Below, in pieces: positions 1 to 8,072 of a DNA stretch of 64,000 nt. The translations under genes were made by a program, and so were the position numbers. The number at the start of each line of letters is the position of its first letter. Position 1 is the first letter of the stretch. The stretch covers positions 1-64,000 of the forward strand of contig CAIUHP010000078.1 in the NCBI GenBank assembly GCA_903899015.1, in the 5' to 3' direction. The DNA comes from an uncultured Armatimonadota bacterium (lineage in GTDB: Bacteria > Armatimonadota > Fimbriimonadia > Fimbriimonadales > Fimbriimonadaceae). The notes beneath the pieces were generated by a model. It was not told where the DNA came from. It saw only the letters and a list, made by a program, of their open reading frames with translations, and did no database searches.

Positions 1-240
1 ATCCAAGGACGAGAAAGACCAAGGCCCATCGCAAACAGCTCTTCAGATCTCATACAGAAATCATGGAACGAAAACTCGAAAAGTGTCTACTTCTATGCCA
101 AACCTACGCTGAACCTAACCCACACGAAATGAGAGAGAGCCATCCTTGCACTCCAACCTTCGGAATGCGGGCACTTACTTACAGTCTAAATAGGCTTCCG
201 TCAGCAAAACGTCAGCATCGTTTTGGGATCAATGTTGGAA

Positions 241-2382
241 CTACTTTGCTCCTTCCCAAGCAGACTTGAGCTCACAAACATGGCACGAAATCAATTCTGC
301 TTTGCCACCCATAACTGAGATTCCAAGGGTGTGGTTTTCTAGAGGGGCAATCGCCCCGCGGGGCATGTAGACCTGACCATTTTGACCAAAGATGTCCAGT
401 GACGTCCGATCCACAAGGAATCGCAATTGGACAATACCGTTTGCCGTTTTGAGGGCCGCCTTACTGTCACCACACGTGAGTTCTTGTTGAGCGACGTTGT
501 AATGCACGATGGTCCCTCGCAAGTTGAAGTTTAGCTCGCTGGCATCTCCGCACCGAATTTCCACCGTCATGTCGATCAGCTCTCCGTGCAATTGATGGAG
601 CGGATTCTCGCCGGGGTGAATGGTTTGAGCAGCGACGATTTGCTCCTTTTTTCTGAGGCCGACGAGTTCTCTAACCGGCACAGCAAATAATCTTAGCCCC
701 TCGTCCGTTTGATGCAGGGTGAGTTCGACGGGTGTTCCCATCATCTGGTTGAAAGGCATATCTCGTGTTTCTTGGGTAGCCCAAGGAATCAGAATTCGGC
801 GGCCGTCTTGTTTGGGAATTCCGTTATAGGTCTGTGACGCATACCAATTGTTACCGTGGTGCATGGTATGAGGTCCCGATTCCGAAGTGAAAGTCGTGCC
901 ATCAAATTTCCCAATAGAATAAAGGCCGTTTCCACCGTAAAACACCCAGCGCGTTTCGCCTCTCTGACCTTCAACGGGAATCTCGAAAAACTCAGGGCAT
1001 TCGCTTGCATTGGCGAGATGAACATCACTCATCTTTTCCCAATGTTTGAGGTTCTTGGAAGTAAAAAGCGCATAGTCGTTTCCATCGAGGTAAAGCGCCA
1101 TCACCCATTTCTTCTCGGGCGCATACCAGATGACTTTGGGGTCTCGATTTTCACCCGCAATATGGCTAAGAACTGGGTTGCCTTCAAACTTGGTCCAAGT
1201 GCGACCTCGATCGTTGCTGTAAGCGATCCCTTGCGTAAACGGTTTTCCAGCTGCGGTGAAGATGGTCACCATCGCCTTCTCCTTCCCCGTTTGGAAACCC
1301 GCCGAATTGGTTTCATCCACGACGGCTGAGCCTGAGAACATCGTGCCGTGAGAGTCAGGATACAAAGCAACTGGCAATTCGTGCCAATGCATCAGGTCTG
1401 AGCTAACGGCATGTCCCCAGTGCATGTTGCCCCAGCCCCAGCCGTACGGGTTGTGCTGAAAGAAAAGGTGGTATTCGCCATCGTGGAAGACTAATCCGTT
1501 CGGATCGTTGTTCCAACCTCGTCTCGGAGAAAAATGGAATTGCGGTCTGAACTTCTCGCGATAGAGTGTTTCAGCACCTTTGATTTGATTTGATTGGTCG
1601 ATCGATTTAAGACCCATCGAGTCGTCAGATAACTTATCAACCGTGATCGTCGCCTTGCTTCCTTTAAAAGGACCGATATCCATGAATGCCCACCAATCGG
1701 GCTTGCCATCGGCCAGCTCAATATCGAACGAGCGAGGTGGCTGCCCTTCAATCGCCACCGTCATTTGACGCTTTGGGCCAGCTGTCTTAACCGGAAAATT
1801 CAGGTAGGGCGAAGTTAAAGTGATCGTGCGGCTGGAGTTCATGATGATGGATGGAGGTTTCCGATTCGTTAGCAAAATATGGTCGACGTTGATGTGGCCC
1901 CAGCCTCCGGTTGCTTGATCCACAATTTGAATCACCGCAGTCTTTCCGACAAACTCTCGAACATCCCACGAGTCCGGGGCAAGATTCTCACTTCCACCCG
2001 GCTGATCATTGGGTCCGGTAGAAGTTCGCACGACTTTTCCTTCGACGAGCAAATTCATACATGTCTTCAGAGGATCTTTTCCGCCGCCGATGAGAAATGC
2101 GATGTAGCCTCGTTCAATTTTGAAAGTAGGTGATGCCAGCGTCCCAGTGGATCCATCACCACCGTAGTAGGAATTCACGAGCCCCTTTCCTTTGTATCCT
2201 CCGACTGCCATTTGTCCAGGCAATGTGCCCTGCGCGGGACCGGGACCAAACGCTGTGCCGGTAGTGGTCCAGGGAGCATACGTCGTTCCTTCAAAGTCCG
2301 CAATGACAATGTCGCTCGACTGTTGTGAGATGGGTGAAGGAAAGGCGACGCAATACGCGATGAACGCTAAAAGTGGAGTCAT
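241..2382 (-). CDS. Secreted GH32 beta-fructosidase (levanase/invertase type)
   Basis: Hydrolyses beta-fructofuranosyl linkages (fructans or sucrose) outside the cytoplasm. A short signal peptide (about 1-20) is followed by an N-terminal beta-sandwich-like module (about 25-175, starting 'ADFEG', as seen in levanases), then the five-bladed GH32 catalytic domain from about 275. The nucleophile motif WNNDPNG is at 290-296 (Asp293), RDP at 413-415, and the acid/base EC motif at 461-462 (Glu461), so all three catalytic acids are present. The tail (about 590-700) is the usual GH32 C-terminal beta-sandwich. It stands alone and is divergent from the SDR gene. A possible TATACT -10 lies at 2410-2415. 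Exact substrate is not decidable from sequence. Confidence 0.95.
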   Translation of the reverse strand: MTPLLAFIAYCVAFPSPISQQSSDIVIADFEGTTYAPWTTTGTAFGPGPAQGTLPGQMAVGGYKGKGLVNSYYGGDGSTGTLASPTFKIERGYIAFLIGGGKDPLKTCMNLLVEGKVVRTSTGPNDQPGGSENLAPDSWDVREFVGKTAVIQIVDQATGGWGHINVDHILLTNRKPPSIIMNSSRTITLTSPYLNFPVKTAGPKRQMTVAIEGQPPRSFDIELADGKPDWWAFMDIGPFKGSKATITVDKLSDDSMGLKSIDQSNQIKGAETLYREKFRPQFHFSPRRGWNNDPNGLVFHDGEYHLFFQHNPYGWGWGNMHWGHAVSSDLMHWHELPVALYPDSHGTMFSGSAVVDETNSAGFQTGKEKAMVTIFTAAGKPFTQGIAYSNDRGRTWTKFEGNPVLSHIAGENRDPKVIWYAPEKKWVMALYLDGNDYALFTSKNLKHWEKMSDVHLANASECPEFFEIPVEGQRGETRWVFYGGNGLYSIGKFDGTTFTSESGPHTMHHGNNWYASQTYNGIPKQDGRRILIPWATQETRDMPFNQMMGTPVELTLHQTDEGLRLFAVPVRELVGLRKKEQIVAAQTIHPGENPLHQLHGELIDMTVEIRCGDASELNFNLRGTIVHYNVAQQELTCGDSKAALKTANGIVQLRFLVDRTSLDIFGQNGQVYMPRGAIAPLENHTLGISVMGGKAELISCHVCELKSAWEGAK

Positions 2383-2500
2383 GGGATGTTCGAGCGACGA
2401 GACAAACCTAGTATAGGTGATCCACTTAGTCGGCTGGCAGCAAGTTGCATCTCAGAGAGTTTGCGTTACTGTCGGCTATCAAACTTACTAAACATCATTC

Positions 2501-2525
2501 ATAAACTGAACACTGTTCAGTTTAT
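2501..2525. promoter_or_regulatory. Perfect palindromic operator, probable TetR site
   Basis: An 11-base inverted repeat (ATAAACTGAAC / GTTCAGTTTAT) is separated by ACT and lies just upstream of the SDR-TetR gene pair. The size and position suit a TetR-family dimer site. It covers the expected -35 position of the promoter whose -10 is at 2530-2535, so bound protein would block RNA polymerase. The assignment to the TetR gene at 3423 is inferred from linkage. Confidence 0.75.
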
Positions 2526-2535
2526 GACGTATAAT
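2507..2535 (+). promoter_or_regulatory. Promoter of the SDR-TetR operon, nearly leaderless
   Basis: A consensus TATAAT lies at 2530-2535 with TGAACA (4 of 6 matches to TTGACA) 17 bases upstream at 2507-2512. Initiation about 7 bases after the -10 would give at most a few bases of leader before the ATG at 2546. No Shine-Dalgarno sequence is present there, so the mRNA is probably leaderless. Confidence 0.65.
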
Positions 2536-2545
2536 CAGTAAACAC

Positions 2546-3337
2546 ATGTCGGACAATCTACTCAATCGATACGGACCGTGGGCTTTGGTCACGGGAGCTA
2601 GTTCTGGAATTGGCCGAGCATTCGCGTACGAACTTGCCGAACGCAAATTCAACCTCGTTTTGGTCGCCCGAAGCAAAGACGTGCTCGAAGCAATTGCAAT
2701 CGAGATCAAGAGCAAATTTGCAGTCGAAGTTTGCGTTATCACTGCCGATTTGGGAAATTCGGCGGGTTCACGCGCGGTACTTGATCAGGTTGAATCGATG
2801 GAAATTGGATTGCTCGTAGCGTCTGCAGGTTTCGGCGGATCAGGTCCCTTTGTTGAGGGTGACGTCCTTCACGACCTCGATATGATTCAAGTCAACTGCA
2901 CCGCGTGCGTGGAACTGACTCACTCACTGTCTCAAAAGATGAAAGGCCGAAAACGAGGAGGCGTTATTTTGCTGTCGTCCCTTCTTGGTTGGCAGGGAGT
3001 TCCCCTTTCGGCCATCTACGCCGCTACAAAAAGCTTTATCCAGTCGTTCGCGGAGGCGATTCACATTGAACTTAAGCCGGATGGAGTCGACGTTTTAGCC
3101 GTCGCTCCTGGGCCAGTGGTTACCAACTTTGATCGTCGGGCCAATATGACGATTGAGAAGGGTGCGACACCCAAAATCGTTGCCCAGCAAGCACTGACGG
3201 CCCTTGGGAGGCGCTCAACAGTTGTGCCAGGGCCGCTGTCGAAATTGCTCACCTATTCCCTACTCGCCCTGCCCCGAGCCGTTCGAGTTCGGATAATGAG
3301 GCAAATCATGTCGGGGCTCTCTAACCATGGGAAGTGA
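2546..3337 (+). CDS. Short-chain dehydrogenase/reductase
   Basis: Classical SDR of 263 residues. The Rossmann cofactor motif TGASSGIG is at 16-23, the ASAG motif (counterpart of NNAG) at 92-95, the catalytic Ser at about 144-145 in 'LLSS', and the YxxxK pair at Tyr158/Lys162. An Arg following the second beta strand ('ARSKD', 41-45) suggests NADP preference. C-terminal residues after about 230 are hydrophobic/basic, as in fatty-acyl or steroid-type SDRs of the DltE/YqjQ group. It is first in an operon with a TetR regulator and controlled by the palindrome at 2501-2525. The substrate is unknown. Confidence 0.93.
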   Translation: MSDNLLNRYGPWALVTGASSGIGRAFAYELAERKFNLVLVARSKDVLEAIAIEIKSKFAVEVCVITADLGNSAGSRAVLDQVESMEIGLLVASAGFGGSGPFVEGDVLHDLDMIQVNCTACVELTHSLSQKMKGRKRGGVILLSSLLGWQGVPLSAIYAATKSFIQSFAEAIHIELKPDGVDVLAVAPGPVVTNFDRRANMTIEKGATPKIVAQQALTALGRRSTVVPGPLSKLLTYSLLALPRAVRVRIMRQIMSGLSNHGK

Positions 3338-3422
3338 GGTCAAACGGACAGGAAAACGAGTCCTACCAAAGCCAATTTCAGACGCAAATCCAAATTTGGA
3401 CACGACGTATACTGGCAACGTG

Positions 3423-4034
3423 ATGTCGAAGTCAGCGTCTCGACGCGAACGCGAGAAGGAGATTTTGAATAAGACAATCTTGCAAGCGGCAAGAGAGGTC
3501 TTAGTAAATCAAGGGCATGAAGCGATTTCCATTCGGCTGATTGCGGAAATGATTGAATATTCGCCGTCCGCGATTTACCTTCACTTTAAGGACCGAGGCG
3601 CCATTCTACAAGCGCTCATTGATGAGGGGTTTGACGAACTCTCCGCGTGTACTCGCAAGGTCAAGAATCCGGGTATAGCCGATGGTGTCCACCAAATGGG
3701 GCTCAACTACATCGAGTTTGCGGTGCAGAATCCGAGGCTTTACGAATTGATGTTCCATCCCGGTGCTCCAGAAGATCAAGAATGCCGTCGGCGAATGACG
3801 GACTCTCCCCCTGACTGTTTTGTGGCCCTCCTCGAAGCAGTTGAAGCGGGGCAAGCAGCTAAAGTTTTTACGCGGCTGATCCCCGTTCCCGTGCTTGCCT
3901 ATTCCCTTTGGGGACAGGTTCACGGCATCGCTTCGATTGCCATCGCGCGCCAATTTTTCTGGATTCCTGACGAACAGATCTCGCTTCTCTTTCGTGAGTC
4001 AACCCGCGCAATGATCGTCGGGCTTCAGCCGTGA
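3423..4034 (+). CDS. TetR/AcrR-family transcriptional regulator
   Basis: The N-terminal helix-turn-helix has the pattern 'ILQAAREVL...GHEAISIRLIA...SPSAIYLHFKDRGAIL', a textbook TetR DNA-binding domain. The C-terminal part resembles the WHG-type ligand domain (TetR_C). An upstream in-frame start at 3327 would overlap the SDR stop and add 32 non-conserved residues. I prefer the ATG at 3423, giving about 203 residues, the normal family size. Probable autorepressor of the SDR operon through the 2501-2525 palindrome. The inducer is unknown. Confidence 0.9.
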   Translation: MSKSASRREREKEILNKTILQAAREVLVNQGHEAISIRLIAEMIEYSPSAIYLHFKDRGAILQALIDEGFDELSACTRKVKNPGIADGVHQMGLNYIEFAVQNPRLYELMFHPGAPEDQECRRRMTDSPPDCFVALLEAVEAGQAAKVFTRLIPVPVLAYSLWGQVHGIASIAIARQFFWIPDEQISLLFRESTRAMIVGLQP

Positions 4035-4186
4035 TTGTCTTGCTGTAATATTTGGTGTTTCCGGAGAAGCCCTGCATAGTGGTTTCAGCCGTCAAAGTAG
4101 CCTGATCCTTCGTGGGACAGGGTCAGAGAATTAGGCATGACAAGAAGGCAACAATGACTTCCGGAGTCGGGCAAACAAAGAGAATC

Positions 4187-4618
4187 ATGACCATCCAAAA
4201 CCAGATCGACCAGTATATCGCCAGCCAAGCGGAGCCGAAACGGTGCGACCTGATGCTGTTGCACAAGACGATTCTGGAAACGAATCTCGGCTGCAAACTA
4301 TGGTTCTTGGACGGTAAGAATGAAGCAGGGAAGGTTGTTTCGAACCCGAATATCGGTTATGGATTCCGCACAATCAAGTATGCCGACGGTACAAGTCGAG
4401 ATTTCTTTCAGATTGGTTTAAGTGCAAACACGAGCGGAATATCAGTCTATATCCTTGGAATCTCGGACAAAGCCTATCTCGCCACCACGTACGGAGATCA
4501 ACTCGGCAAAGCCACGGTGAGTGGATACTGTATTAAATTCAAGAAGGTCTCTGACATCGACCTTGATGTTTTAGCATCAGCGATTCGGTTTGGATTTGAG
4601 AATCAGGAAGGGGCCTAA
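4187..4618 (+). CDS. DUF1801-family small protein
   Basis: About 143 residues. The opening 'IDQYIASQAEPKRCDLMLLHKTI' and the later 'IGYGFRTIKYADG' and 'GISVYILG' segments match the YdhG-like DUF1801 fold, a small alpha/beta domain of unclear function found in many bacteria. In-frame starts also exist at 4112 and 4154. The ATG at 4187 begins exactly where family similarity starts and has a purine-rich AAGAGAA stretch upstream. It follows the TetR gene after 150 bases. No catalytic residues can be named. Confidence 0.75.
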   Translation: MTIQNQIDQYIASQAEPKRCDLMLLHKTILETNLGCKLWFLDGKNEAGKVVSNPNIGYGFRTIKYADGTSRDFFQIGLSANTSGISVYILGISDKAYLATTYGDQLGKATVSGYCIKFKKVSDIDLDVLASAIRFGFENQEGA

Positions 4619-4627
4619 ACACTGGCA

Positions 4628-4647
4628 TGCGCCGCTTTCACGGCGCA
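4628..4647. terminator. Short GC-rich hairpin between convergent genes
   Basis: TGCGCCG and CGGCGCA form a 7-base stem around a 6-base loop, 10 bases after the DUF1801 stop and 75 bases from the end of the convergent DUF1003 gene. It has no U-tract in either direction, so function as an intrinsic terminator is uncertain. Confidence 0.4.
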
Positions 4648-4721
4648 CGGTATTGCATTGAGCCAGTGGTGCGACTTATTAACCCGACGGCTAGGGCAAT
4701 GGATGAACAAGTTGCCGAGAC

Positions 4722-5438
4722 CTATTTCGTTCGATTTTTGGCTAGCTCTTCGATCATTTCCATTTGCATTTGTTGGATCTCGAGAAGGTGCTTCCATTGG
4801 TCGTTTAGGAGCTTATCGAGTTTTTCGTTGATGATTTGGATTTCGATTTCGGCTTTGAGGTTGGTCTTGTAGTCGTTGTCGCCTCGCATACGATCTCGTG
4901 CTTCGCTTCGGTTCTGGCTCATCATGATGACAGGAGCTTGGATGGCGGCGAGGCAGGAGAGAACGAGGTTGAGGAATATGTAGGGGTACGGATCGAACGG
5001 TTTGCTCAACACCAGGGTCGTGTTTCCGGCCATCCAGAGGAAGAGGATGACCATGAAGATGGTGATGAATGTCCAACTTCCTCCGAATGCAGCCACTTTG
5101 TCAGCGACTTTCTCACCCCGAGTTGCCTGGGCGTCAAATTCCTTCTCCGAGTTCTTGGTGATAGTCTCTTGCTGGAGGAGGCTCTCAGCAACTTGGCGCT
5201 TGAGGTCACCCACTTCGGTGGACTCGTCTGCCGTTATGGTCTGCGCGTGCTTCACCCGCGCCTTGTTAAGCTCGTCCATACCGACGTAACCAGCAGGATC
5301 GAGATTGGGACAGGATTCTTTCAGCGTAGGAATCAGTGAATCTCGGATCAGGTCGACTGGAACGGCCTCACTGAGCGGTAAATCTCGGCCGCAGATCTGG
5401 CATTTGACGGTCATAAGCTTTTGTTTGGCGTGGTTCAT
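4722..5438 (-). CDS. DUF1003 membrane protein
   Basis: The N-terminal soluble part carries a CQIC pair (Cys13/Cys16) and a later Cys43, a possible metal-binding hook. A charged segment (about 60-115) follows. Two transmembrane helices lie at about 122-142 and 153-175, with the DUF1003 signatures 'FGGSWTFI', 'DPYPYIFLNLVLS' and 'APVIMMSQNR'. The C-terminal tail is a predicted amphipathic helix or coiled coil. DUF1003 proteins are widespread inner-membrane proteins without an agreed function. A TATAAT -10 (complement of 5457-5462) sits 18 bases before the start. Confidence 0.88.
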   Translation of the reverse strand: MNHAKQKLMTVKCQICGRDLPLSEAVPVDLIRDSLIPTLKESCPNLDPAGYVGMDELNKARVKHAQTITADESTEVGDLKRQVAESLLQQETITKNSEKEFDAQATRGEKVADKVAAFGGSWTFITIFMVILFLWMAGNTTLVLSKPFDPYPYIFLNLVLSCLAAIQAPVIMMSQNRSEARDRMRGDNDYKTNLKAEIEIQIINEKLDKLLNDQWKHLLEIQQMQMEMIEELAKNRTK

Positions 5439-5456
5439 GAGAGGTACTCGACCGTG

Positions 5457-5462
5457 ATTATA
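5457..5462 (-). promoter_or_regulatory. -10 element of the DUF1003 gene
   Basis: The complement reads TATAAT 18 bases before the ATG at 5438. No good -35 match is seen at 16-18 bases spacing. The motif is consensus but the assignment is by position only. Confidence 0.45.
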
Positions 5463-5979
5463 GAAGCTCGGTCGGAAATGGGAAAATGGAAGAGCCTATA
5501 GATCTCTCCAGAGGTTCATATGCTTGTTCGTAAATAGTTTCTGGTTAGTCCCGTACTAGCAGTGGACGAGTAAATTCCGGAAATTGATGATGTCTCGTAG
5601 CGGTTGCACGCTCTCCGAGAGAATGGGTTGATGTAGGCGAGTTGCTATTCAGGCTGCGTGGATGACATCTGAATTCGCGACTGCGTTTTCAACAAACAGG
5701 GGATTCTTGGCTCATGCCAAATTCACGATGTCAAAGGGTCTACCTAAGAGGCCTTGGAACTAGCCCTCAAGCCGAACTGGACGATCCCACGGATTAAGGA
5801 GTTTGTATGCCGCTCCGTATTCGACCGAAAAATTAAGTTGCTGGATTGAGGATCCTATTTATCGGTAAAAGCACTTCCAACAAGGCTCAACCTGACAACT
5901 CCAAAACACTGGCACAGGCTGACAACTTCCGACTTGTGCTCTTGAATGAGTTACAAAGCGTTCGTTATGAACCACCGAC
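5463..5979. other. Intergenic region, no gene recognised
   Basis: About 515 bases without a plausible ORF, tRNA or strong hairpin. The only local structure seen is a direct repeat of CTGACAACT (within 5890-5930). The region could hold the promoter for a short RNA, but nothing supports a specific call. Confidence 0.6.
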
Positions 5980-6444
5980 TTAAATAGGTTCCAGAACGAG
6001 TCGATGAGTGGCGTGATCAGGCGTCGATCGTGGATCTTCGGGCACAAACCCGAGTTGTTCGTAGAGTCGCGCAGCGTTTGGATTATCGGTAAATAAGACT
6101 ATTTCGTCAAAGGATTCTCTGGCGGACTTGACCAAAGTCTCGACTAATGCTTTGCCCATACCTCGGTTTCTGAAATCGGGATCGATATACACGCGCCTCA
6201 TTCGCCCTAACCTTTCCCTTTGCCGAGTCAGCCCGCCGCAACCTACCAATACTCCTCCAACTTCAATCATGAGAAGGGTTTCACCTTCATTTTGGAAGCG
6301 ATTGGTGCCCGAAAACCATTCGGAAAAAAGTCGGTCTATAAAGTTGAATCCTTCCGCCTTCGCCATTGGCATGAGGCGCCCAAGCAAGTCAGGATCGTGA
6401 CATGGCAGGATCTTTAGCTCCGTGTGGGACAAGTGGTCGGACAT
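5980..6444 (-). CDS. GNAT-family N-acetyltransferase
   Basis: 154 residues with the GNAT core. A beta strand 'GVLVGCGGL' (about 65-73) leads to 'RRVYIDPDFRNRGMGKALVETLV', the acetyl-CoA pyrophosphate-binding R/QxxGxG/A loop (RNRGMG, about 92-97). The C-terminal 'NPNAARLYEQLGFV' is the usual beta5/alpha4 segment. The acceptor cannot be predicted. It is monocistronic and divergent from the pilin gene. No clear Shine-Dalgarno precedes the ATG. Confidence 0.92.
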   Translation of the reverse strand: MSDHLSHTELKILPCHDPDLLGRLMPMAKAEGFNFIDRLFSEWFSGTNRFQNEGETLLMIEVGGVLVGCGGLTRQRERLGRMRRVYIDPDFRNRGMGKALVETLVKSARESFDEIVLFTDNPNAARLYEQLGFVPEDPRSTPDHATHRLVLEPI

Positions 6445-6566
6445 ATTTGCACCTAGTTCAACAAGAAATTGGGAGCGGTTTGTTAAGCATCGATTACCTT
6501 AAAATACGATGACATTCTCTTAACAGGTAGCCGGGATGATTGTGAGTGACCGTGTTTGGAGGTTAT

Positions 6567-7442
6567 ATGAATCGATCTATAAAAGGCTTTACTCTCATCG
6601 AATTACTCGTTGTTATTGCCATCATTGCAATCCTTGCCGCCATCCTTTTCCCCGTGTTCGCTCAAGCTAAGCTTGCCGCTAAGAAGACTGTTTCCCTTAG
6701 TAACACTAAGCAGTTGTCGCTTGCGATGAACATGTACATGAACGACAACGACGATACAACTGAACAGGAGCCATCCACTTCTCTAGACTGGTGGGGACCT
6801 ATGCTTCCTTACTTCAAGAGCGTTGGAATTCTATTGAGCAGCGAGCGACACGACAAAGACACCAATGCTGCTCGAAACGCTGCTGGCCTCTATGAACTCT
6901 CGGCCTATGGATATAACTGGGGTCCTTATGCATGGAACCTGGGCGGCCTTTTGGTGCCACCAAGCAATGGCAGCCACAGCAACAACGTCGGTGTCAACGG
7001 CACCGCAATCGTTGAACCAGCCAACACATTCCTGTTCGGCGACACGTACGATACTCCTCGCGCTACGATTGCGATTGGCTTTGCAGGTGACACATTTTAC
7101 GGAACATCCAACAGTGGACTTCGATATGGCGGAATGTTCAACTACGGATTCGTTGACGGCCACGCAAAGTCGATCCAGATGAAAGCTGGTGTCTGGAACG
7201 AGGCTTGGGAGCACTTCATCATCCCGGCCAATCCAATTTACTACGGTTCCTACTGCTCCGATCCAAATGCCGTGATCACGAACAATGCGGGCCAAGCCAG
7301 CAACTTTGACTCGGCCAATCCTACCTATGTATGTAAGGATGCAGCAAAGTGGGTACACGACAATATCACGACTCCGTGTGTTGCCGGCGCTCAGGCTACT
7401 GCGAATGGTGGCAGTTCAGGCGACTGTTTCTTCACCAACTAA
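6567..7442 (+). CDS. Type II/IV pseudopilin with N-terminal methylation motif
   Basis: A short basic leader (MNRSIK) is followed by [13 protein letters not shown], the prepilin peptidase cleavage/methylation site, and one hydrophobic helix running to 'FPVFAQAK'. The soluble domain ends with a conserved Gly/His/Asp motif ('[10 protein letters not shown]'), the 'H-X9-DG' type tail of pseudopilins abundant in Planctomycetes and Armatimonadota. Four Cys residues near the C-terminus may form disulfides. The ATG at 6567 has GGAGG at 6558-6562. An upstream GTG at 6546 lacks support. A terminator follows immediately. The exported role, pilus-like fibre or type II secretion, is not resolved by context. 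Confidence 0.93.
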   Translation: MNRSIKGFTLIELLVVIAIIAILAAILFPVFAQAKLAAKKTVSLSNTKQLSLAMNMYMNDNDDTTEQEPSTSLDWWGPMLPYFKSVGILLSSERHDKDTNAARNAAGLYELSAYGYNWGPYAWNLGGLLVPPSNGSHSNNVGVNGTAIVEPANTFLFGDTYDTPRATIAIGFAGDTFYGTSNSGLRYGGMFNYGFVDGHAKSIQMKAGVWNEAWEHFIIPANPIYYGSYCSDPNAVITNNAGQASNFDSANPTYVCKDAAKWVHDNITTPCVAGAQATANGGSSGDCFFTN

Positions 7443-7453
7443 CTTGAATCAAT

Positions 7454-7488
7454 GGCAGCTCTCGAATTTCGAGGGCTGCCTCGCATTT
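7454..7488 (+). terminator. Intrinsic terminator after the pseudopilin
   Basis: GGCAGC...GCTGCC (7454-7480), with inner CTCGA/TCGAG pairs, forms a long stem followed by TCGCATTTTC. It lies 12 bases past the stop codon and 9 bases before the next gene, so read-through may feed the small lipoprotein. Confidence 0.75.
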
Positions 7489-7496
7489 TCTGACTC

Positions 7497-7682
7497 ATGA
7501 AGAAATTTATCTTATTACTACCGGTTCTACTTCTGTTACCTCTGGCCACTTCACTGTGTGGCTGCAACGCAGAACCCGATAACACGCCTCTGCCAAAAGG
7601 ACAAGTTCCAGAGTGGCAGACGAAAATTGATAAGGCTCACGGGCACGCAAACAGTACGAATCCTGAGCTTGGAAACAAGTAA
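7497..7682 (+). CDS. Small lipoprotein of unknown function
   Basis: 61 residues. A basic n-region (MKKF), a Leu-rich core and a lipobox-like 'TSLCGC' with Cys at 22 and 24 indicate lipidation. The mature part is only about 38 charged residues. It lies directly behind the pseudopilin with a terminator hairpin between. The arrangement of a pseudopilin followed by a tiny lipoprotein suggests a linked surface role, but this is inference. Confidence 0.7.
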   Translation: MKKFILLLPVLLLLPLATSLCGCNAEPDNTPLPKGQVPEWQTKIDKAHGHANSTNPELGNK

Positions 7683-7704
7683 ACGAATTCCAGTGATGGC
7701 ACCT

Positions 7705-7740
7705 CTCCTTTCGATGCTCATCGGCGGGTATCGAAAGGAG
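7705..7740 (+). terminator. Terminator-like hairpin after the small lipoprotein
   Basis: CTCCTTTCGAT and ATCGAAAGGAG form a perfect 11-base stem with a 14-base loop, 22 bases after the lipoprotein stop. It is followed by TCTTTG only, a weak U-tract. Confidence 0.65.
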
Positions 7741-8072
7741 TCTTTGAATCATCCTGTGTCACGACGGTCTAATGGGCAGCTTAGTCCGTATGTTGGATTT
7801 GGGCCATATCTCTGATCACTTTGAGGAATTCAAGGTTGCCGAGCGATTACTTTCGGGTTTAAACCGAGCGGTCCATTCGAATAAGTCTCGCCGCCCAGAA
7901 GTTGCGAGATTGCAGGCGCTTCGTACCGAGGCTCACACTTTGCAAGCGTTCTGATTGGACCTTGCCCGTGGATAAGTGAAGTTCCTTAAAGCCCATCGCA
8001 CGGTTGAACCGGGACCGACGATACGTTTAGTGGACGAGCCTGCTATGATGAAAGCTTACGGTTCCATTGGCG
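7741..8072. other. Region between lipoprotein and sugar ABC operon
   Basis: About 330 bases. It contains one possible small ORF (7772-7954) and a TATGAT hexamer at 8044-8049, 23 bases before the ABC operon start, that could be its -10. No convincing -35 or repressor palindrome is visible. Confidence 0.45.
7772..7954 (+). CDS. Possible 60-residue helical protein
   Basis: An ATG-initiated ORF encoding a charged, helix-forming sequence with a C-terminal 'RRPEVARLQALRTEAHTLQAF' segment. Composition looks protein-like, but no family is recognised and no Shine-Dalgarno is present. Treat as tentative. Confidence 0.3.
   Translation: MGSLVRMLDLGHISDHFEEFKVAERLLSGLNRAVHSNKSRRPEVARLQALRTEAHTLQAF

Noticed and set aside
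63-269. 68-codon plus-strand ORF at the window start
   Set aside because: No Shine-Dalgarno, no motif, overlaps the 3' end of GH32 on the other strand. The first 240 bases hold nothing I can support.
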